From: Rhopalosiphum padi
Taxonomy: Eukaryota > Arthropoda > Insecta > Hemiptera > Aphididae
Direction of reading: 5' to 3'
Assembly: GCF_020882245.1 (NCBI RefSeq)
Contig: NC_083598.1
Location: forward strand, 87,611,714 to 87,675,713
DNA length: 64,000 bases
Both the position numbers and the translations under genes were made by a program. Below the pieces are notes generated by a model. The model ran no database searches and had not been told where the DNA came from. It saw nothing but the letters and a program-made list of their open reading frames with translations. Shown one piece after another: positions 14,312-28,559 of the stretch (positions within the stretch are counted from its first letter, which is position 1; each line of letters opens with the position of its first letter).

Positions 14312-14363
14312 TATGTGACACCCGGACCAACGGGTTTGTCACACACCACGCGTTGGTCACATA
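14312..14363. repeat. Bulged inverted repeat next to a TG microsatellite
   Basis: TATGTG (from 14312) and ACCAACG (14326-14332) on the left pair with CGTTGGT (14351-14357) and CACATA (14358-14363) on the right, giving a 13-bp stem interrupted by one 8-base bulge. The long TG run begins 13 bases further on. Function is unknown. Confidence 0.5.
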
Positions 14364-14374
14364 ATAATATATAA

Positions 14375-14375
<1 letters not shown>

Positions 14376-14417
<42 letters not shown>
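14376..14417. repeat. (TG)21 microsatellite
   Basis: An uninterrupted run of 21 TG units. Confidence 0.95.
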
Positions 14418-14418
<1 letters not shown>

Positions 14419-17400
14419 CCACTGTTACCAGCTATGGATACCTGAACCCAGCCACAATATACCGAACGTCGCTCAGTTTACAAAATAATATCGTACCTGC
14501 AGCGGTTAATCGTTATCCTTGTAGTAGTGGCCGACATTCGGGGAGACTCGTCGAGCACGTACACGCATGGCCATTTCATCTTTTGGTCGCGCATAATATT
14601 TTATTATTCTAATTGTTTTGAATTTTCAAGAACAGTATTTCTTGGTGCTAAAATATCTTCGATTGGTGAGATTTTTTGCCATTTATAAGAAGTATTCGTT
14701 TCCGCGATATTTTCCAAGTGACGAGCATTCAGCGTGTATTATTGCTATACTCGTCGTGTTTGATATACTTTACGTACATACACCGCCGTCGTTCCGCGGG
14801 TCTGTGTTTGCCAGCAGATACGACTGAAGGAAACACATTTTATATTATACATATATACAATGAATACATTTTCATTGAGATATTATACTCATATATTATG
14901 ACGTGTGTCTATAAATATAATAAGTGTACGACTGTGGATTGCAAATTCAGTAGGTACAACTATATGCTGTGCGGCGTGCAGTTTACTGCAGTATTGGCTG
15001 TTTTGCATAATACGTCCGGTGTCGGGTATGGATAGTACACGACGTCGCGAGGATAAAAAGCGGAATGACAAACGTTTTTTTATGATAAACCAAAGCATAT
15101 CCGACGTCTCACCCGCACCGATTTGAAATCAACACGCATTAATGCTACCGGCGCTATAGGTATTATATGTACAACAATGCCTCTCGGTACCTACATCATG
15201 ATAAACTAATGGATTAACGGGGCTGCTCGGCTGTAACGCGTACAGATCCTCCAGCAGACGCGGCGTAATGTTCTTGCACAGTTGCATACGAAATTATATA
15301 AACTACGGTGATGGTAGGCATCATGCACCCCGCGAGGCGCCCAGTCTCGTCGATATAATAATATTATAATATCGTGTATATATATATATATATATATAGG
15401 AGTAGCGGCGGGAGGTCCTGACGTCTCGGGGGATACGCATATTATACACGACCAATCTATAATATACCAACGTTTTATTTATGATTTTTTTTCTCCATAT
15501 ATACTTAGGTACTCTTCGAATATTTTAAAACGATAACGTGCCCGTAGCGTAGTAGTATTGCGTTATTGATAGTGGCTGCGGCGAGCGTGATTCTTTCAAA
15601 CTATTTGTTTTCCCGCCACGACGATGGCCTGCCCGTGTACATATAGTGGGTATACGCATTGACGGTTTGTCATGTTCGGTTTGTGCGCCGTCTCGAACGG
15701 ACGGAGGCTTGAATTTTGCCACCGCGCGTACACGCCAAATCGCGTCCGACCACCAACGAAGGCGGTCGCGGTTATGCCCCGGCGGTACAGCGACGTGAGC
15801 GTATACGCGCAGTGGGGAAATAAATTCGGGAAAAAAAAATTAACCAAACCATTTATCGCTTCTCGATTACTTCTTGCTGACAACAACGGTTTAGAAATCG
15901 GACTGGCGTATTATACTGTGCACGCGATTAATTAAAAACGAGAACGACCGGTCGCCCAATCATCGCTACAGCACACGGCGACCAAGAGAATTACACATTT
16001 TATAGCGACGCATAATAATAGAATATTATGTTTGAGGTGGTTTTCCGATAGTCTCGTTAATACGTCAAACCAACGTGTATACAGTATTAAATTATACGCG
16101 GCAAAAATTTAAATTAAACTAATTTTTCTCCAAAACGTGTTTTATAAGATACCACACATTTCGATCTGATTGAATCAAATATATTTTAAGCCAATATTCG
16201 ATTTATCTTAAATAAAGCGTTTAACATAAATTTAAATATCTATACAGGAATTTGTGAGTAATCGGTGTAAAAATATCTTAATGCGATTTAATATGCTATA
16301 CTTAAATCCCGGTCTTATTGAAAAATAAGTTTACGATGCACTCACACAAAGACATTTTATTATTTTATACTTGCGCATTCATTACATATTCTTTGCTCAT
16401 GTGTTTTATAAACTTATGTTTTCTGGTACATTCTAATCTATGTAAAATCAATCTTTTTATCTATCAAGTTGCATAATATTACAATAATTTTTATGATACA
16501 GAAGTTAATAGTTAAATGATCTAATAACATATTGTTTTGATTATTTGAAATTCTTATTCGTTTTAACAATAATTACAAAACGCATACTTAGTTCCTTGTA
16601 CTTTTCGAACACTGCAGTAAGTAAACTTAAAAATAATGGTGTTTAATCGTTTTTTTTTTCTTCAAGTACAAATATCGTAAATATTTTTAATAACTAATTT
16701 TTAATCATTGTATTTTCATTCTACACGCTGGATTCATATTAAACCTCGAGCATTTAATTTTGTATTTATTTATTTTTTGAACTCGAACGAAGGTAGACAC
16801 ATTTACATACCACCTCTAACAAGTTGTTTCGTTATTACACCGAGATTCCTTTTAGCCGTCGATTCTAAATGGTTACCGCTTTTAAGCTGAGACCCGAGGC
16901 ATTTGAACCGTCCTGGTTTTTTTTTCTGAGCCTCGTGTCAAAACTTCAGCGTCTGCAAATATACATTGTGATGGCTTATTAAAATAATTGTTGCCTTTAT
17001 TTTTTTTTCGAATTCGGGATAAACGCATATTGTAATTAGGGCGCATGGACCAAGGATTAGCGCGAACTCGCCTTCGGGACACACACGTCAGTGGAATAAT
17101 TACCGTCGGGTGGTGTGTATGGTATAATATATAAATATAGGAAGGTATATACCGTGTCGTACACTCGTACGCATACAGCAGCCGAACAAGATCTCGTTTA
17201 TACATACACGTATAATATGTGTGTATATAAGTGTACATAATATTATATAAACACATATATTTTAATTTTACAAATAGTAAAAATTACGGTATTATATTAT
17301 ATATTATTATGACGGCTGACAAGTGGAAACATTCGTTTCAGAAAACGTATAAACTGTCTGGCGCGAGCGTTTGTCCTCGGGGCATTCAGAAGAATTGGTA

Positions 17401-18887
17401 TTATTACACATAGCCGAATATAATATACACACGTATATATACATAGTGGATATTTGGACTGCGTTCGATTCGAATGAGTATAATATTATAATACGTTGCG
17501 AGTGGTCCTACGCGACTTCTGGGTGTATATAATATATATATATATATACATGAGTATAATATTATATACATAGGAATCATATAGGATGCTGCGTCAATCG
17601 CAGATTCTTGTTAAACGAATGGTATAGTGTGTTTATAATATTGTGAGTGTTGTATATTTTTCATCCCGATACACACAATATGTAATATTCGGACTACGTC
17701 GTGGCCGGCTTATATACGGCGGACCTGAATATAACGTACATCATATTATATAATCATCAGTTACAAGGCATCGCGGCGTTCCATGTCCTGCACTGCGCGT
17801 AAACCTATACGTATAATCTATATAATAATATAATATATAGCCGATTATGTTATGGGTAGAAAAAGAACGATTTCCGTAGCTATTACACAAGGCTCGTGCT
17901 TGAAAACATAATTTTTACCGCCGGCCTTGCAGTGTTTGCTCTATTATACTAGGCATCCACCTCGGGTATATAGGTATAATACGTTTATTATATAATAATA
18001 ATATTATATAGTTCATCCGAGTTTTCTCTGTTTTTTCATCATATTATATTTTCGATGCATTATAATATCTCATCTGCAATTGCAATGTAATTACGTGATT
18101 ATTACATCTGCACCCGAAGTCGGACGATAAAACATTCCACGTTTATAAACTATATAAACAACGGTTTTTGAATACACAAAGACGATTTGAAATAGAAGAT
18201 ACCAATTCAATCATATTATTGCGGCGCTTTCGTAGTACAAAGCAATATAATTTCTAAGAAGACTTCAATTAACACAAAAACTTGAAATATTTTATGTTTA
18301 AAAAAAAAAGTATATAACATGTATATTGTGACCTTTTAGTAAACTTGAAAATTATAAAAGTCAGAATTCTAGTATAGATGCATATAGAAACGGACGAAAT
18401 GGGAGAGGGGGAATGCTTTCCGGATAATAATTTTGCTGTATAATATTAAAGTACCTACACCTAGTGCATGCGACGCGGGTGATGAAATACTAAAGCTATA
18501 AATTGTTCGTCGGGAAATGCATCAATACATACGCGATCTGGATACATAATATATATAATATAATATTATATAATCTGCATTGAGTGGTGACACTGTACAC
18601 TAACGTCGTCAATGGAGCATGCTGCACTCGGCTGTGCATTTGCGTGTATATTATATTCATTAATATCGTATACTTTACAAGGTCCGTTTGACACATCCGG
18701 ACGAGGAAAAAAAAAGCCATTCGAATGAAACGATCGCCGCCGCAGCTCGATCGTCGCATGATTATGTTATATTATAGCGATGGCAACAGCAGTAATAATA
18801 ATGTGATATTATTGTGTGTACGGCGGCACATAAATGGCTGCGCGCACAGCCCTCGATCGCTATACATTGCAGCGCCGCAGTCCGCCC

Positions 18888-18956
18888 AACGACGATAACG
18901 ACGACGACAACGACTACTACAACCACTACTACTACGACGACGACGACGATGATGGT
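18888..18956. repeat. ACG/ACT trinucleotide-rich tract
   Basis: Degenerate ACG, ACA and ACT triplets give poly-Thr, poly-Asp or poly-Arg/Tyr strings in different frames. This explains the 168-codon open frame here, which I do not regard as a gene. Confidence 0.75.
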
Positions 18957-21900
18957 ATTATTACAATTATATACAATAATAATATGGTCGCTATGTCAAT
19001 TTCCTCTCGGTCACGGGCCCGTGAACGGTTTTTTTATTTTATCTCCGGCCGGTCAGGACGATGAATGCCAATTCATTCATTCGTTCGGCGGCCGTCCGCG
19101 GTTGGCTCGTCACCCGCCGCGGGGCCCGTCATCCGTGACGACGCACAGATACATAATAATAATAATGTATACGACTGCCACTACACTACATATTATAATA
19201 ATATTATGCAGTACAGAACCTACAGCGACGGTGGGCGACGGAGATGACCACGAATCCCAAATATATATCGCTGTGTTGTATATTTACTGCAGACATGTAC
19301 ACCATCACGTCACGTTATAATACACTGCAACATTTCTCGTTGAGTTTTGGGATCGCAGCTGTGACTGGACGGAAAACACCAACAATTCCGTAAGACATGA
19401 TATCGCGTGTAAAATGATTTCTTTGTTTTCGAACGGCGCGCGTCCGTGCATATATATATATATATATACGTATGAAAAATCTATTTAATGACTTAAAATT
19501 CATATTTTGGATTTTTGATTGTGTAACCCCAACAAGTATATAATGAATATTAAAATTGAGCGTACAAGGCCCTCGGTATTCAAATTTACAAACCAGTATT
19601 AAGGATGTTAATTAGTTGGACGGTATTAGTGTGGACCGTGGAGGTTTATAATACACACCAGAGAAATCGAAACCAAGAGAAGATTAATGAGTTTTAATTT
19701 GAATAATATGCTAGAAGAGAACTGATCCGTATTAATTAATATGTGATCGAAATTTCAAAATATATCAACACTTCGATTAACACTTCGAATTCAACAACTT
19801 TTCTGTTAAGGAATTCGTTTGTTTCAAAATGGTTTTATACGCTGTTTTGAAAATATATCCTATAGTACGCACTCGACGTATAATAGTGACGATTGCAGTT
19901 CTATGGTTTAAAGATCGAATACATATTATATACAATTGACATATATATATATATGTTTAACAAGTACAAGCAAGCACATCTTTCCAGCCCTTCGACGGCA
20001 CCGATTTTTTGATAAAATATTGACAATAATCGTTTTATAGACTGACGGAGTTCCTCTAACGGAATCGTTTTTGAATTGCCCTGCATCATAAAACGCGGTT
20101 TCCATGAACGATAGCTGCACGTGATGACGAGTTCAGCAGGTCTAGTCACTGCAGGTTTGATGCTCATTCATAGAATTTTTTTATTTGTGTTCGCCCCAGG
20201 GTTTTGTTTTTATAGGTTTGCGCCAGTGTAATATATCATCGTTACAGTGATGTCGCTCCACAATAAAAAATAAAGTCTAGTTTCGAAAAACATCGGCAAT
20301 TGTACAATAATATATTATTAATCAACAACGACTATAAATAAATAGATTTATAAATATTATATATATTTTATTATTACGAGTTGAGAACAACGACGACGCG
20401 AAATGGGAATAAAATGCCGCGTAAACCGGTGCGACCGTATATTACTACAGATACGACGATAATATATATATTATATAATATTATATATGTAATAATATAG
20501 TAATATACGACTCTGTCTCGCGCGATGATGGATATATTATGACGTCCGCGCACATCTCAATATATTACATGTACGTAAAAACAATTATTGATTTACGACC
20601 GCCAACATATTATAATAGTGCGGCCGGCCGAGAGAAAGAAAGAATAAAAATATAAAAACCACATTACAACGACGATAATATTGCGCATTAAAAGGACGAG
20701 AACTTGTGTTTTCCTCGCATCTCTGCACTGTTATAGGCTAATCTATAAATCACTATTACATTATATTATATACGCGACGTGTTATAATATAATAATAATA
20801 TACAACCATTCCTTGTGTGTGTGTGTGTGCTGAAGGTAGGCAGAGCGTTAATTATTGTTACGCAATCGCATCGAGACGACGACGTGTCGTCCCGCGGATA
20901 TTGGCAATGTCTCTTCTGCAGGTGTATACACGTTCGACGTGTCACCCGTGTTTTACAACCACCGCGGCGGCGGTCGAACACGGCATCACTCTTGTGCGCG
21001 CGCGACATTAGATAAAAATATAAAAAGGAATGACGAATTATTATTGTACGCATATAATACGTATACCATTTAAACGTCTTATTTCTGATTATATTTTCTT
21101 GACAAGACGACGACCGACTGACACTAACTCATATTATTATATCGTTTCGACACGTCTGTACACGACAAATTTATGTTTTTTACGTATTATATAGGTATAT
21201 TGTACAGGTAGATAGATAGGTGTATATAGATGTGTATATGCAGATAAGTACGCCTCGTAAAACATTCGCGTTCAGCGGTCGATGTCAATAACCAATAATA
21301 CTAAGGTACCGACGTCTCACACGTACGTGTGTTTTAAACTGAATATTCACAATTTTTGTTTCGATTCGGCGTTCGTTTCACGTATTAAATTCCATCGAAT
21401 TAAATAGCGATTAAACCTACAAACCGTGATTTTAAACAACGGATCGCGTCAATAGAGATACCATTCATGTTATAACATCGATAATAGACGTTGCGATAAT
21501 TTAACCGTAATAATAAATGTATAGGTAGTGTTTTATTTCGTCTAAAACATAGGTTTGGCGTTATATAGATATTATAATATACACATATAATGATATATTT
21601 ATAACAGCTTTCCTGTATTTGATACTACACGTCATGCTATAATCATTATTGTTACCTATTACGTTTTTACATATTATTTATACTCGTAATGATTATTTCG
21701 ACTGTGAACACACTGAATACTCATTATTTTTTACAAGATTATTTTTTTTAATAATTGGAGATACTGGGTTTTTATGATTTTACATAACACCTTTCAGTAA
21801 TAGTGAGTTTTATAAGTAATATTTTATTTAAAAAAAAAAACGAGCTATATCGTCAATTTAATCACTTAACTTGTATATGAAAATAATGAATTATTATGGA

Positions 21901-24033
21901 TATCAATCGTACTTTGATACTTATCAATACTTTTTCATTTCAAGCATTGAGTGTTTAGATTAGCTATAAGTATAGCGCAACATTAATTGTTCATGATTTC
22001 TCTTACAACGTGACATCCTTCATGCATATCGTGTACAAGAAAAATATTTTAGAAAAATTCTTTATGTAGTACAATATGAGAAATAATAACCTACATTCAT
22101 AGTTTTTAGGTATACGGTAAACGTATAGCCTAACCGTTTTGATTTAATGTTTTACGTATACGAATAATTATTTATTCAATTTCTTATATGGTGCCATTAG
22201 CAAATCCTAGCTAAATCATAGTATGTGTGCGTTTTTATTGCATTTGGAAAATGTCATTTCTCGGTAGTTACATATATACGCGAAGAAGGTTCATCAAATA
22301 TATGTAAGGCTGTAAAATATCATAATATAATAACCGACGATAAACTTATACTTATAATAATATTATCGTCCAACGTATTAAGCGTGTCCCATATAGGAAA
22401 CACAATACCCATATATTAGAATTAAGTGTATGCGTGATTTATTTGTTTTATTATATAATAATTCGGTAATAAATGTCATATTATTTTGTAGTGCATTATA
22501 CTATATTAAAAAAAAAAAAAAAAACAAATCGTTAGTAGGTTGAAACTTGTGAGCAGAAATGTTTTATCACTTTTAAGAACCCGAAACGATGTCCCGAGTT
22601 AATGGCTGAAAGACTGAAATTATTGTGAGGGCTCGCCGCTACCACTATTAAAATCCGATTTCTATTTGTTTTACTGTCCATAAAATTAATATTCAAATTA
22701 GCTATCAGTGTTTTATTTTTTTTATCACAACCATCGTTGGAAAAACTTAACACGTACAGAGATCGACGCCTTGGAACGACCGCAGCATTGCCCGCACGTG
22801 TGTATACCGTATAATTTGTACGCCTCATCGTCTACCCACTTTCTGGCTTTTCTCGCCCGCGCGCCGCATAATCGATATTATAATTACAGACCACGAACAC
22901 ACACACATTATATATGTATATTAATAATAAAATGGTAAAATCGGATTTTCATTATAGTCAAACGTACATTTGTTGAGGTTTTTTTTTCTTTCGAGCAGCC
23001 GACGTACCTGCACTGTTATAATAACGCACAAGCTATATAATATTATAATGTACTCATTAAAAAATCGTTCACGCACACAAAATAACATGAAATAATAGCA
23101 TTGACCGCGGTTTTACAATGCGAAATATGTCTCATACGGCGTGCGTGGCGTCGGAAATTTCGCGCATACCCATCGCGCCTGCTGACGTCTGTATAATATA
23201 TCCGACGCATCATAATATACCGGGTGATTCTTTTATGCGTCGAACACTTGTCGTCAAGAACGTATGGCGTATAACGTGTTCGTCGCTTAAAATAGTAAAA
23301 ACTTAAAACACATGACGAAGAAAAACCAGTAGAACAAATTAATTCTCAAGAACGTTTTTTGAAGAAAAAAAAAACTCAATACCTTTCGATACAATAAGAG
23401 CTCACAGTTGAAATGATCACATATATATTGTATAAATACACGCGGAGGTATCATGTATACATAATATACGTATAGGCTCACTCGACTCACTCGATATTTT
23501 TAAAACGTCGTTTTTACGATGTGTTCGCGTTCGTTTCTGTGTGTATACAATATATATACGACGAACGCAGCACGGACGAATAAAACAAATATTTCAAGAT
23601 TTCCTGCCATTCAGTCGCGCTAACGACTAAAAAATAAAATAAAATATTCCAGTCTTGTTTTTAGGCACACAAAGAGAAAATACATCATATACATAATGTG
23701 CTGCCGCCCGTGCAAGACCGTTGAATTTCTGCCGCAGTTGAACAATAACACGTATCGTATCGTTGACGAGAGGAAAAAATACTTATGTCTTTACCTATAT
23801 GGCTGTGTAGTCGTAGTGTGTAGTGTATATGACGTATTATTATATATTTTTGACGAATTTCGAAAAGCGGGAGACACCCGGACACGTGTCATTTTATATC
23901 AACACAATGTCGTATTAAAAATCACGGTAAAATATTTTTGAATACGCGCCCAAACTCTCATACGCAGCCTTTCGCCGGACATCTGGTCAGTGGCCGTTTA
24001 CGCAATTTATAAGGACATACATTAAATTATATA

Positions 24034-24552
24034 CATAGTGATTCGCCAAGTATATTCACTCCGACTCATTTTAGGTACATTTTTAATCATGACTTTAAGT
24101 TTTTAGCTATGGCCTTTTGAAGTATGAAATTTACTTTGAACCACATTTTCAAATAATGAAATTTAAGAAGTATGGATATTTTGTTGAGTTAAAATCTTTC
24201 TTTTTTTTTTATTAGAGTTCAATTTGCTAGCATTTTACAATGATCGTATCGCCGTCCACACCACTCACATTGAATTTAATCTTTCAAATTTCTATTTAAA
24301 TTCATCACCATTTACAAAAAATCCATCTGGTTATATAACATCACGGGAAAAAAGATTTGATGATTCGGAAATAAAAGAAGTTTGTATCGCTACAAGAAAT
24401 ACCTTACATGTGCATACAACGGTCAAAGCACTAGAAAATATGAACTTTAAAGTTTAAATTTAGGTATTTAAAATTTCTAAAAATCATAATTTAAATACAA
24501 TTATTGCTATATACAGAATAAATTGGGGGTGTATGTTAGGTGAATCATCCTG
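24034..24552. mobile_element. Non-autonomous TA-target DNA transposon (MITE-like), copy A, 519 bp
   Basis: The element is flanked by TA at 24032-24033 and 24553-24554. Its right end, read as reverse complement, is CAGGATGATTCACCTAAC, and its left end is CATAGTGATTCGCCAAGT: imperfect terminal inverted repeats over about 17 bases, with only weak similarity further in. The size and ends match two other copies in this window. TA target sites and ends of this kind fit the Tc1/mariner superfamily. It contains an open frame of 77 codons (24224-24457) with no transposase features, so it would depend on an enzyme supplied elsewhere. A CA microsatellite begins 10 bp after its right end. Confidence 0.6.
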
Positions 24553-24559
24553 TATAATC

Positions 24560-24562
<3 letters not shown>

Positions 24563-24599
<37 letters not shown>
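24563..24599. repeat. (CA)n microsatellite
   Basis: An uninterrupted run of about 18 CA units, directly after transposon copy A. Confidence 0.95.
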
Positions 24600-24600
<1 letters not shown>

Positions 24601-24805
24601 GCATTAAGTGTGAAAACGAGTTATCTCCAGTTCCTGGGGAAGAGTAAACACAACGCCGTATAATATACGATAAAATTATTATCACACAGTCGTCTTTGCC
24701 CGAACTCGCTTCAATGCAAACATAACAGATCGCCGGTGGATTATTATAATAATATTACTATACGTTATTGTATTATAGTCGTATCGTGGACGAGTCGAGT
24801 GTTGG

Positions 24806-24810
<5 letters not shown>

Positions 24811-24841
<31 letters not shown>
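24811..24841. repeat. (CA)n microsatellite
   Basis: A run of about 15 CA units, the second long CA tract within 250 bp. Confidence 0.95.
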
Positions 24842-24843
<2 letters not shown>

Positions 24844-27739
24844 AAAACGCCGCACTGTAATAATATCGTTGTCGTCGATCGTCGATGGATGTTTTACTCG
24901 GGTTTGAATTTTTTATTTTTCGTTAAAAGGGCACGTTCACACCTGTAGTGGGACATGAGAAACGATCCTGTTACATATTATACCTATACAATCTATATAT
25001 AGACGATACAACGAGCGTAAAATGCTCTATAAATTTAACGCCTCCGCTGCTGTTAAACCAGCTGGAGTTGTAGACATTTAGAGCGCATTATAAACCCGTA
25101 GTTGTAAATAATAAATAATAAAAAAAATCAGTACAATATCGTATAAAGCGATGACAGCGATTTTGGAAATGAGATTTTTTTTTTACTTTTTTTTTTCATC
25201 TCACGATGGATATAAATGTTAGATATTTGTTTTCATCGTCATTTGGCGAAAAATAAATGAAATTCATAAACTCGATTTCGATAATGATTTTTATGTACCA
25301 AAACTTGTTTTAGTTTCCAAAAAAAAAAAATACGAGTCACAAATTGATATTCTGCAGCTATACGCCCCGAGGGCACTCGTAAAGACAAAACAAGCAAAAA
25401 ACACTTACTATAATAGTTTTAACTTATAACGAATACATTTTTTTCACATTTTTATTTATAACATTTGTATTTTATTGATAATAAAAAACAAGTCCGAGAC
25501 AATTAAAAACATTTCAATAATAGTCATTTCGTTATAACGTAATCTGTTATACCTATACCCATATAACTAATGTAACCGTCGTTCGTCTGTGTTAAGTCCC
25601 ACAAAATGGCCTGCAGTACCTACCTGCATACCTAAATATAAACCAAACGTATTTAAACGCCGTTACTATTTAAAAATATATATTACATTGTACGTGCGAC
25701 TATACTACGTAATCGTCGTTTCTAAAACACGTTTAAAACGTCTTTTTAATGTACGTTTGATGTCATAGATTAAACAAATTTATAGCGGGCTAGCTGTAAA
25801 GATGTTAAAAAATTTTATGTTACACCGTATATTAGACATTGCACATTATTCACCATTATGATGATAATAATTATAATATAACATAAAACTCCGGTGCGTA
25901 GTCATAGATTTTTTTTTCCTTTAAATTTTTCAAAATCAAAATCTTATACACTTATAAACGTCACTATATTATCTAAATATTATACATAATATGTAGTTTA
26001 TAATAACAAGGACAATCACACAAAATATATTACAATAATATTACTATATCGGACAGACTCGAAAAATGGTGGCATACGGCAATCGAATGCAGGGCATGCA
26101 TGTTTGTCATCGCCGCAGAAAGGGAAAGTTTACAGACGATTCAATCGAACTCCGACCGGTTAGTTGATTGATAGACGTATGAAAACTGGTTGGCATTAAG
26201 TGTAATTATATCGGAATAAACCGTATACACACTGTCGCTGTTCAGTGGGAAAAAAAAAATTACGTGTCATACGATCAGGTGGTCCTGATGGATTATAAAA
26301 ACACGCATTAATGGCGAGGTTTTTAGTGTTGTGAAAAAGAAATCCTTGTCACGTTGATTCCGGAACGATAATTTATCGAACTATTAATGTATACCCATAT
26401 AATATATTAATATAATAATATGTGTAGGTACGCATTTTGTAATCGGAATATTGACTGCAATCACTCCGCAAGCGAATGCATAAATAACGAACACATTATT
26501 ATTATTATTATTATTCTTTATAGTCGTGTCAATGTTCATTGGATTCAGTGTCAATCCGGTAGTTAAATGTAAACATTTTTTTTTCCATAGTGAGTCGCAA
26601 GTGTTATTTTTCTCTGATTATGTTTTTTAAATTAATTTTTAGGGTGGTTAAATGAGCCAGTTTGTTGTTTAAATAGCGTTTGGCTTGAAGTCACAGATCA
26701 TAACTGTATACTATACAACCGACCCGTAACGATAAACGCCCTCTGTTTTTCGAATACAACCCGAAATTACCGACACGTTGTCTAGGTATACATAATTGAA
26801 GGGTTTGGCACTTAAATTATATTATATACATCGCTCGATTTTTCACGATTCTTCGGGCGTAGTAAAAAAAATAAAATAAATCACGGATTAAGACTGAATA
26901 ATAAATAGAACGAAAAAAGAAAAATATTGTCATTCTGGTAATGAGGTGATACGCACACTTTACGTGTAATATTATTACACCGAAATTCTATTATAATAAA
27001 TTGTTTAAGAGAAAAACATTATGCCACTTTCTTCGTATGTCTCTTAAATCTCATCGATCGTAGTCGGAATATGTTCGATGGGAAGATACTAATAACTAAT
27101 AATGAGTAATCAATAAGCAATAACTATAATAACAAAATTTTTCTATTAAACTATGTACGGCATAATAATTGTGGTTTGAGCAATACCAATAATTATTATA
27201 TTCTTGTTGTAAGGTGACGTACACGATGAAGATAATGTTTCGTGTAATTCAAAGCTTCGGCGGTTCCGAAATTGTAAATCGTGGATTGATAATAAACGTT
27301 ATTTGTATATTGACGTAATTTACATTATAGTCTTACATAACATAATTTTAAGTACGACATGTGTTGATTCTTATTTATAAACAAATATCTGTTTCGTATG
27401 AATTATGACTAAAATATATTATAATCAGCCGTATTTTATTATCTTTAAACGGACCTCATTATATTGTGTTTTGATATGATTGTTATAGGTCAGTTTCTTA
27501 AAACACGATTTTTTTTTTTATACATATATCAGATATATAGTCGTAGTTCTGTATCTATATTATATATTTATAGCTGATTCATTTGATTTAAAAGTTACGA
27601 GAATGTATTTTTTTTAAAGTTAATTAGCTAGGTAGGTAGTAATACTAAATTATTGATTAATCAGACTATAGTTTCGATTATTAACTTTTGCGAATTATCA
27701 AGATTAGTTGTAAATATTTCAGCGTTCGTCATTGGTAGG

Positions 27740-27740
<1 letters not shown>

Positions 27741-27770
<30 letters not shown>
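27741..27770. repeat. (ATA)10 microsatellite
   Basis: Ten uninterrupted ATA units. Confidence 0.95.
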
Positions 27771-28559
27771 TTATAATATGTATTTTTTATACACTCGTAT
27801 AATGTACAATCTAATAACATTAGTTATACTTTACGCAATATGTAATATTATAATATTGTTTGAGTAAGATTTTATATTTTTATGGCAGACATAGATCGGT
27901 AGAGCCGTTTATTGCTTTATGCAAATTTCGAATTCTCAGTCAAAGAAGAACCGCTAATATTAAACCGTGACGTTTGGCGCATGGCGTATATTCTCTATCG
28001 TACAATATATTACATTCCATACACCAAAGAGGCGCATTATATAAGTGTACAATTATACTTTCTTCTGTAGTAGTTAAATGTGACAAAAACCACAAAAAAA
28101 AAAAAAAAAATTAAATTTATCACGACCTTAAAACGTCGTATACACGCGCGTGGCACGCGTGTTTCATACAGGTACACTCTTGTACACGTTAAATTTACTT
28201 CCCTCTGGGGTTTAGGACATAACCTACCTATAGCAGGACACGTCGTACGACGCTCGACTGCGGCGTGATTGCTATATCCGGAGTAGGTATAAAGGGGTTA
28301 TTAAAATGATATTGTATCGATATTATAAACACAAAACGGTGGACAATGCGGCGGGGGGTTTGGTAAAAAAAAAAAAAAAAAAACGCAACAATGGACAGGT
28401 CGGTGGACGAAGATAGATGATCCGGTCTGCCGATAAGAGCATACATATATAAAAATATACATATAATATAGCACATCGCGGCAATGTAATCCGGATTAAA
28501 AAAAATATAATAATAATAATAATAAGAAAATATAAATAAAAATGATACCGGGTTACTGG

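Larger units (their letters stand above)
8721..24033. other. Intronic DNA with microsatellites and CpG-richer patches, no gene seen
   Basis: The block is AT-rich with patches of higher G+C at about 9.8-10.4, 13.2-13.9, 15.2-15.9, 18.8-19.3 and 20.8-21.0 kb. Frames of 60-170 codons in it are built from TACACAC, ACGACG or TATATA repeats or overlap one another on both strands, and none shows a domain or plausible exon borders. Long A runs occur at 10111-10131 and elsewhere. Confidence 0.5.

Noticed and set aside
16882..17256. 124-codon minus-strand frame
   Set aside because: Translation is dominated by TATACA-type repeats; no similarity recognised.
18814..19320. 168-codon open frame on the + strand
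   Set aside because: It is built on an ACG/ACT triplet tract giving a poly-Thr run, has overlapping frames in the other phases and no domain.
22225..22419. 64-codon + frame
   Set aside because: Chance-length frame in AT-rich DNA, without codon bias or features.
23696..23941. 81-codon + frame with Cys and hydrophobic residues
   Set aside because: Considered as a small secreted or membrane protein, but it has no signal peptide pattern, no flanking gene signals and no recognisable family.
26271..26290. ATCAGG/CCTGAT inverted repeat
   Set aside because: A 6-bp stem is too short to distinguish from chance.
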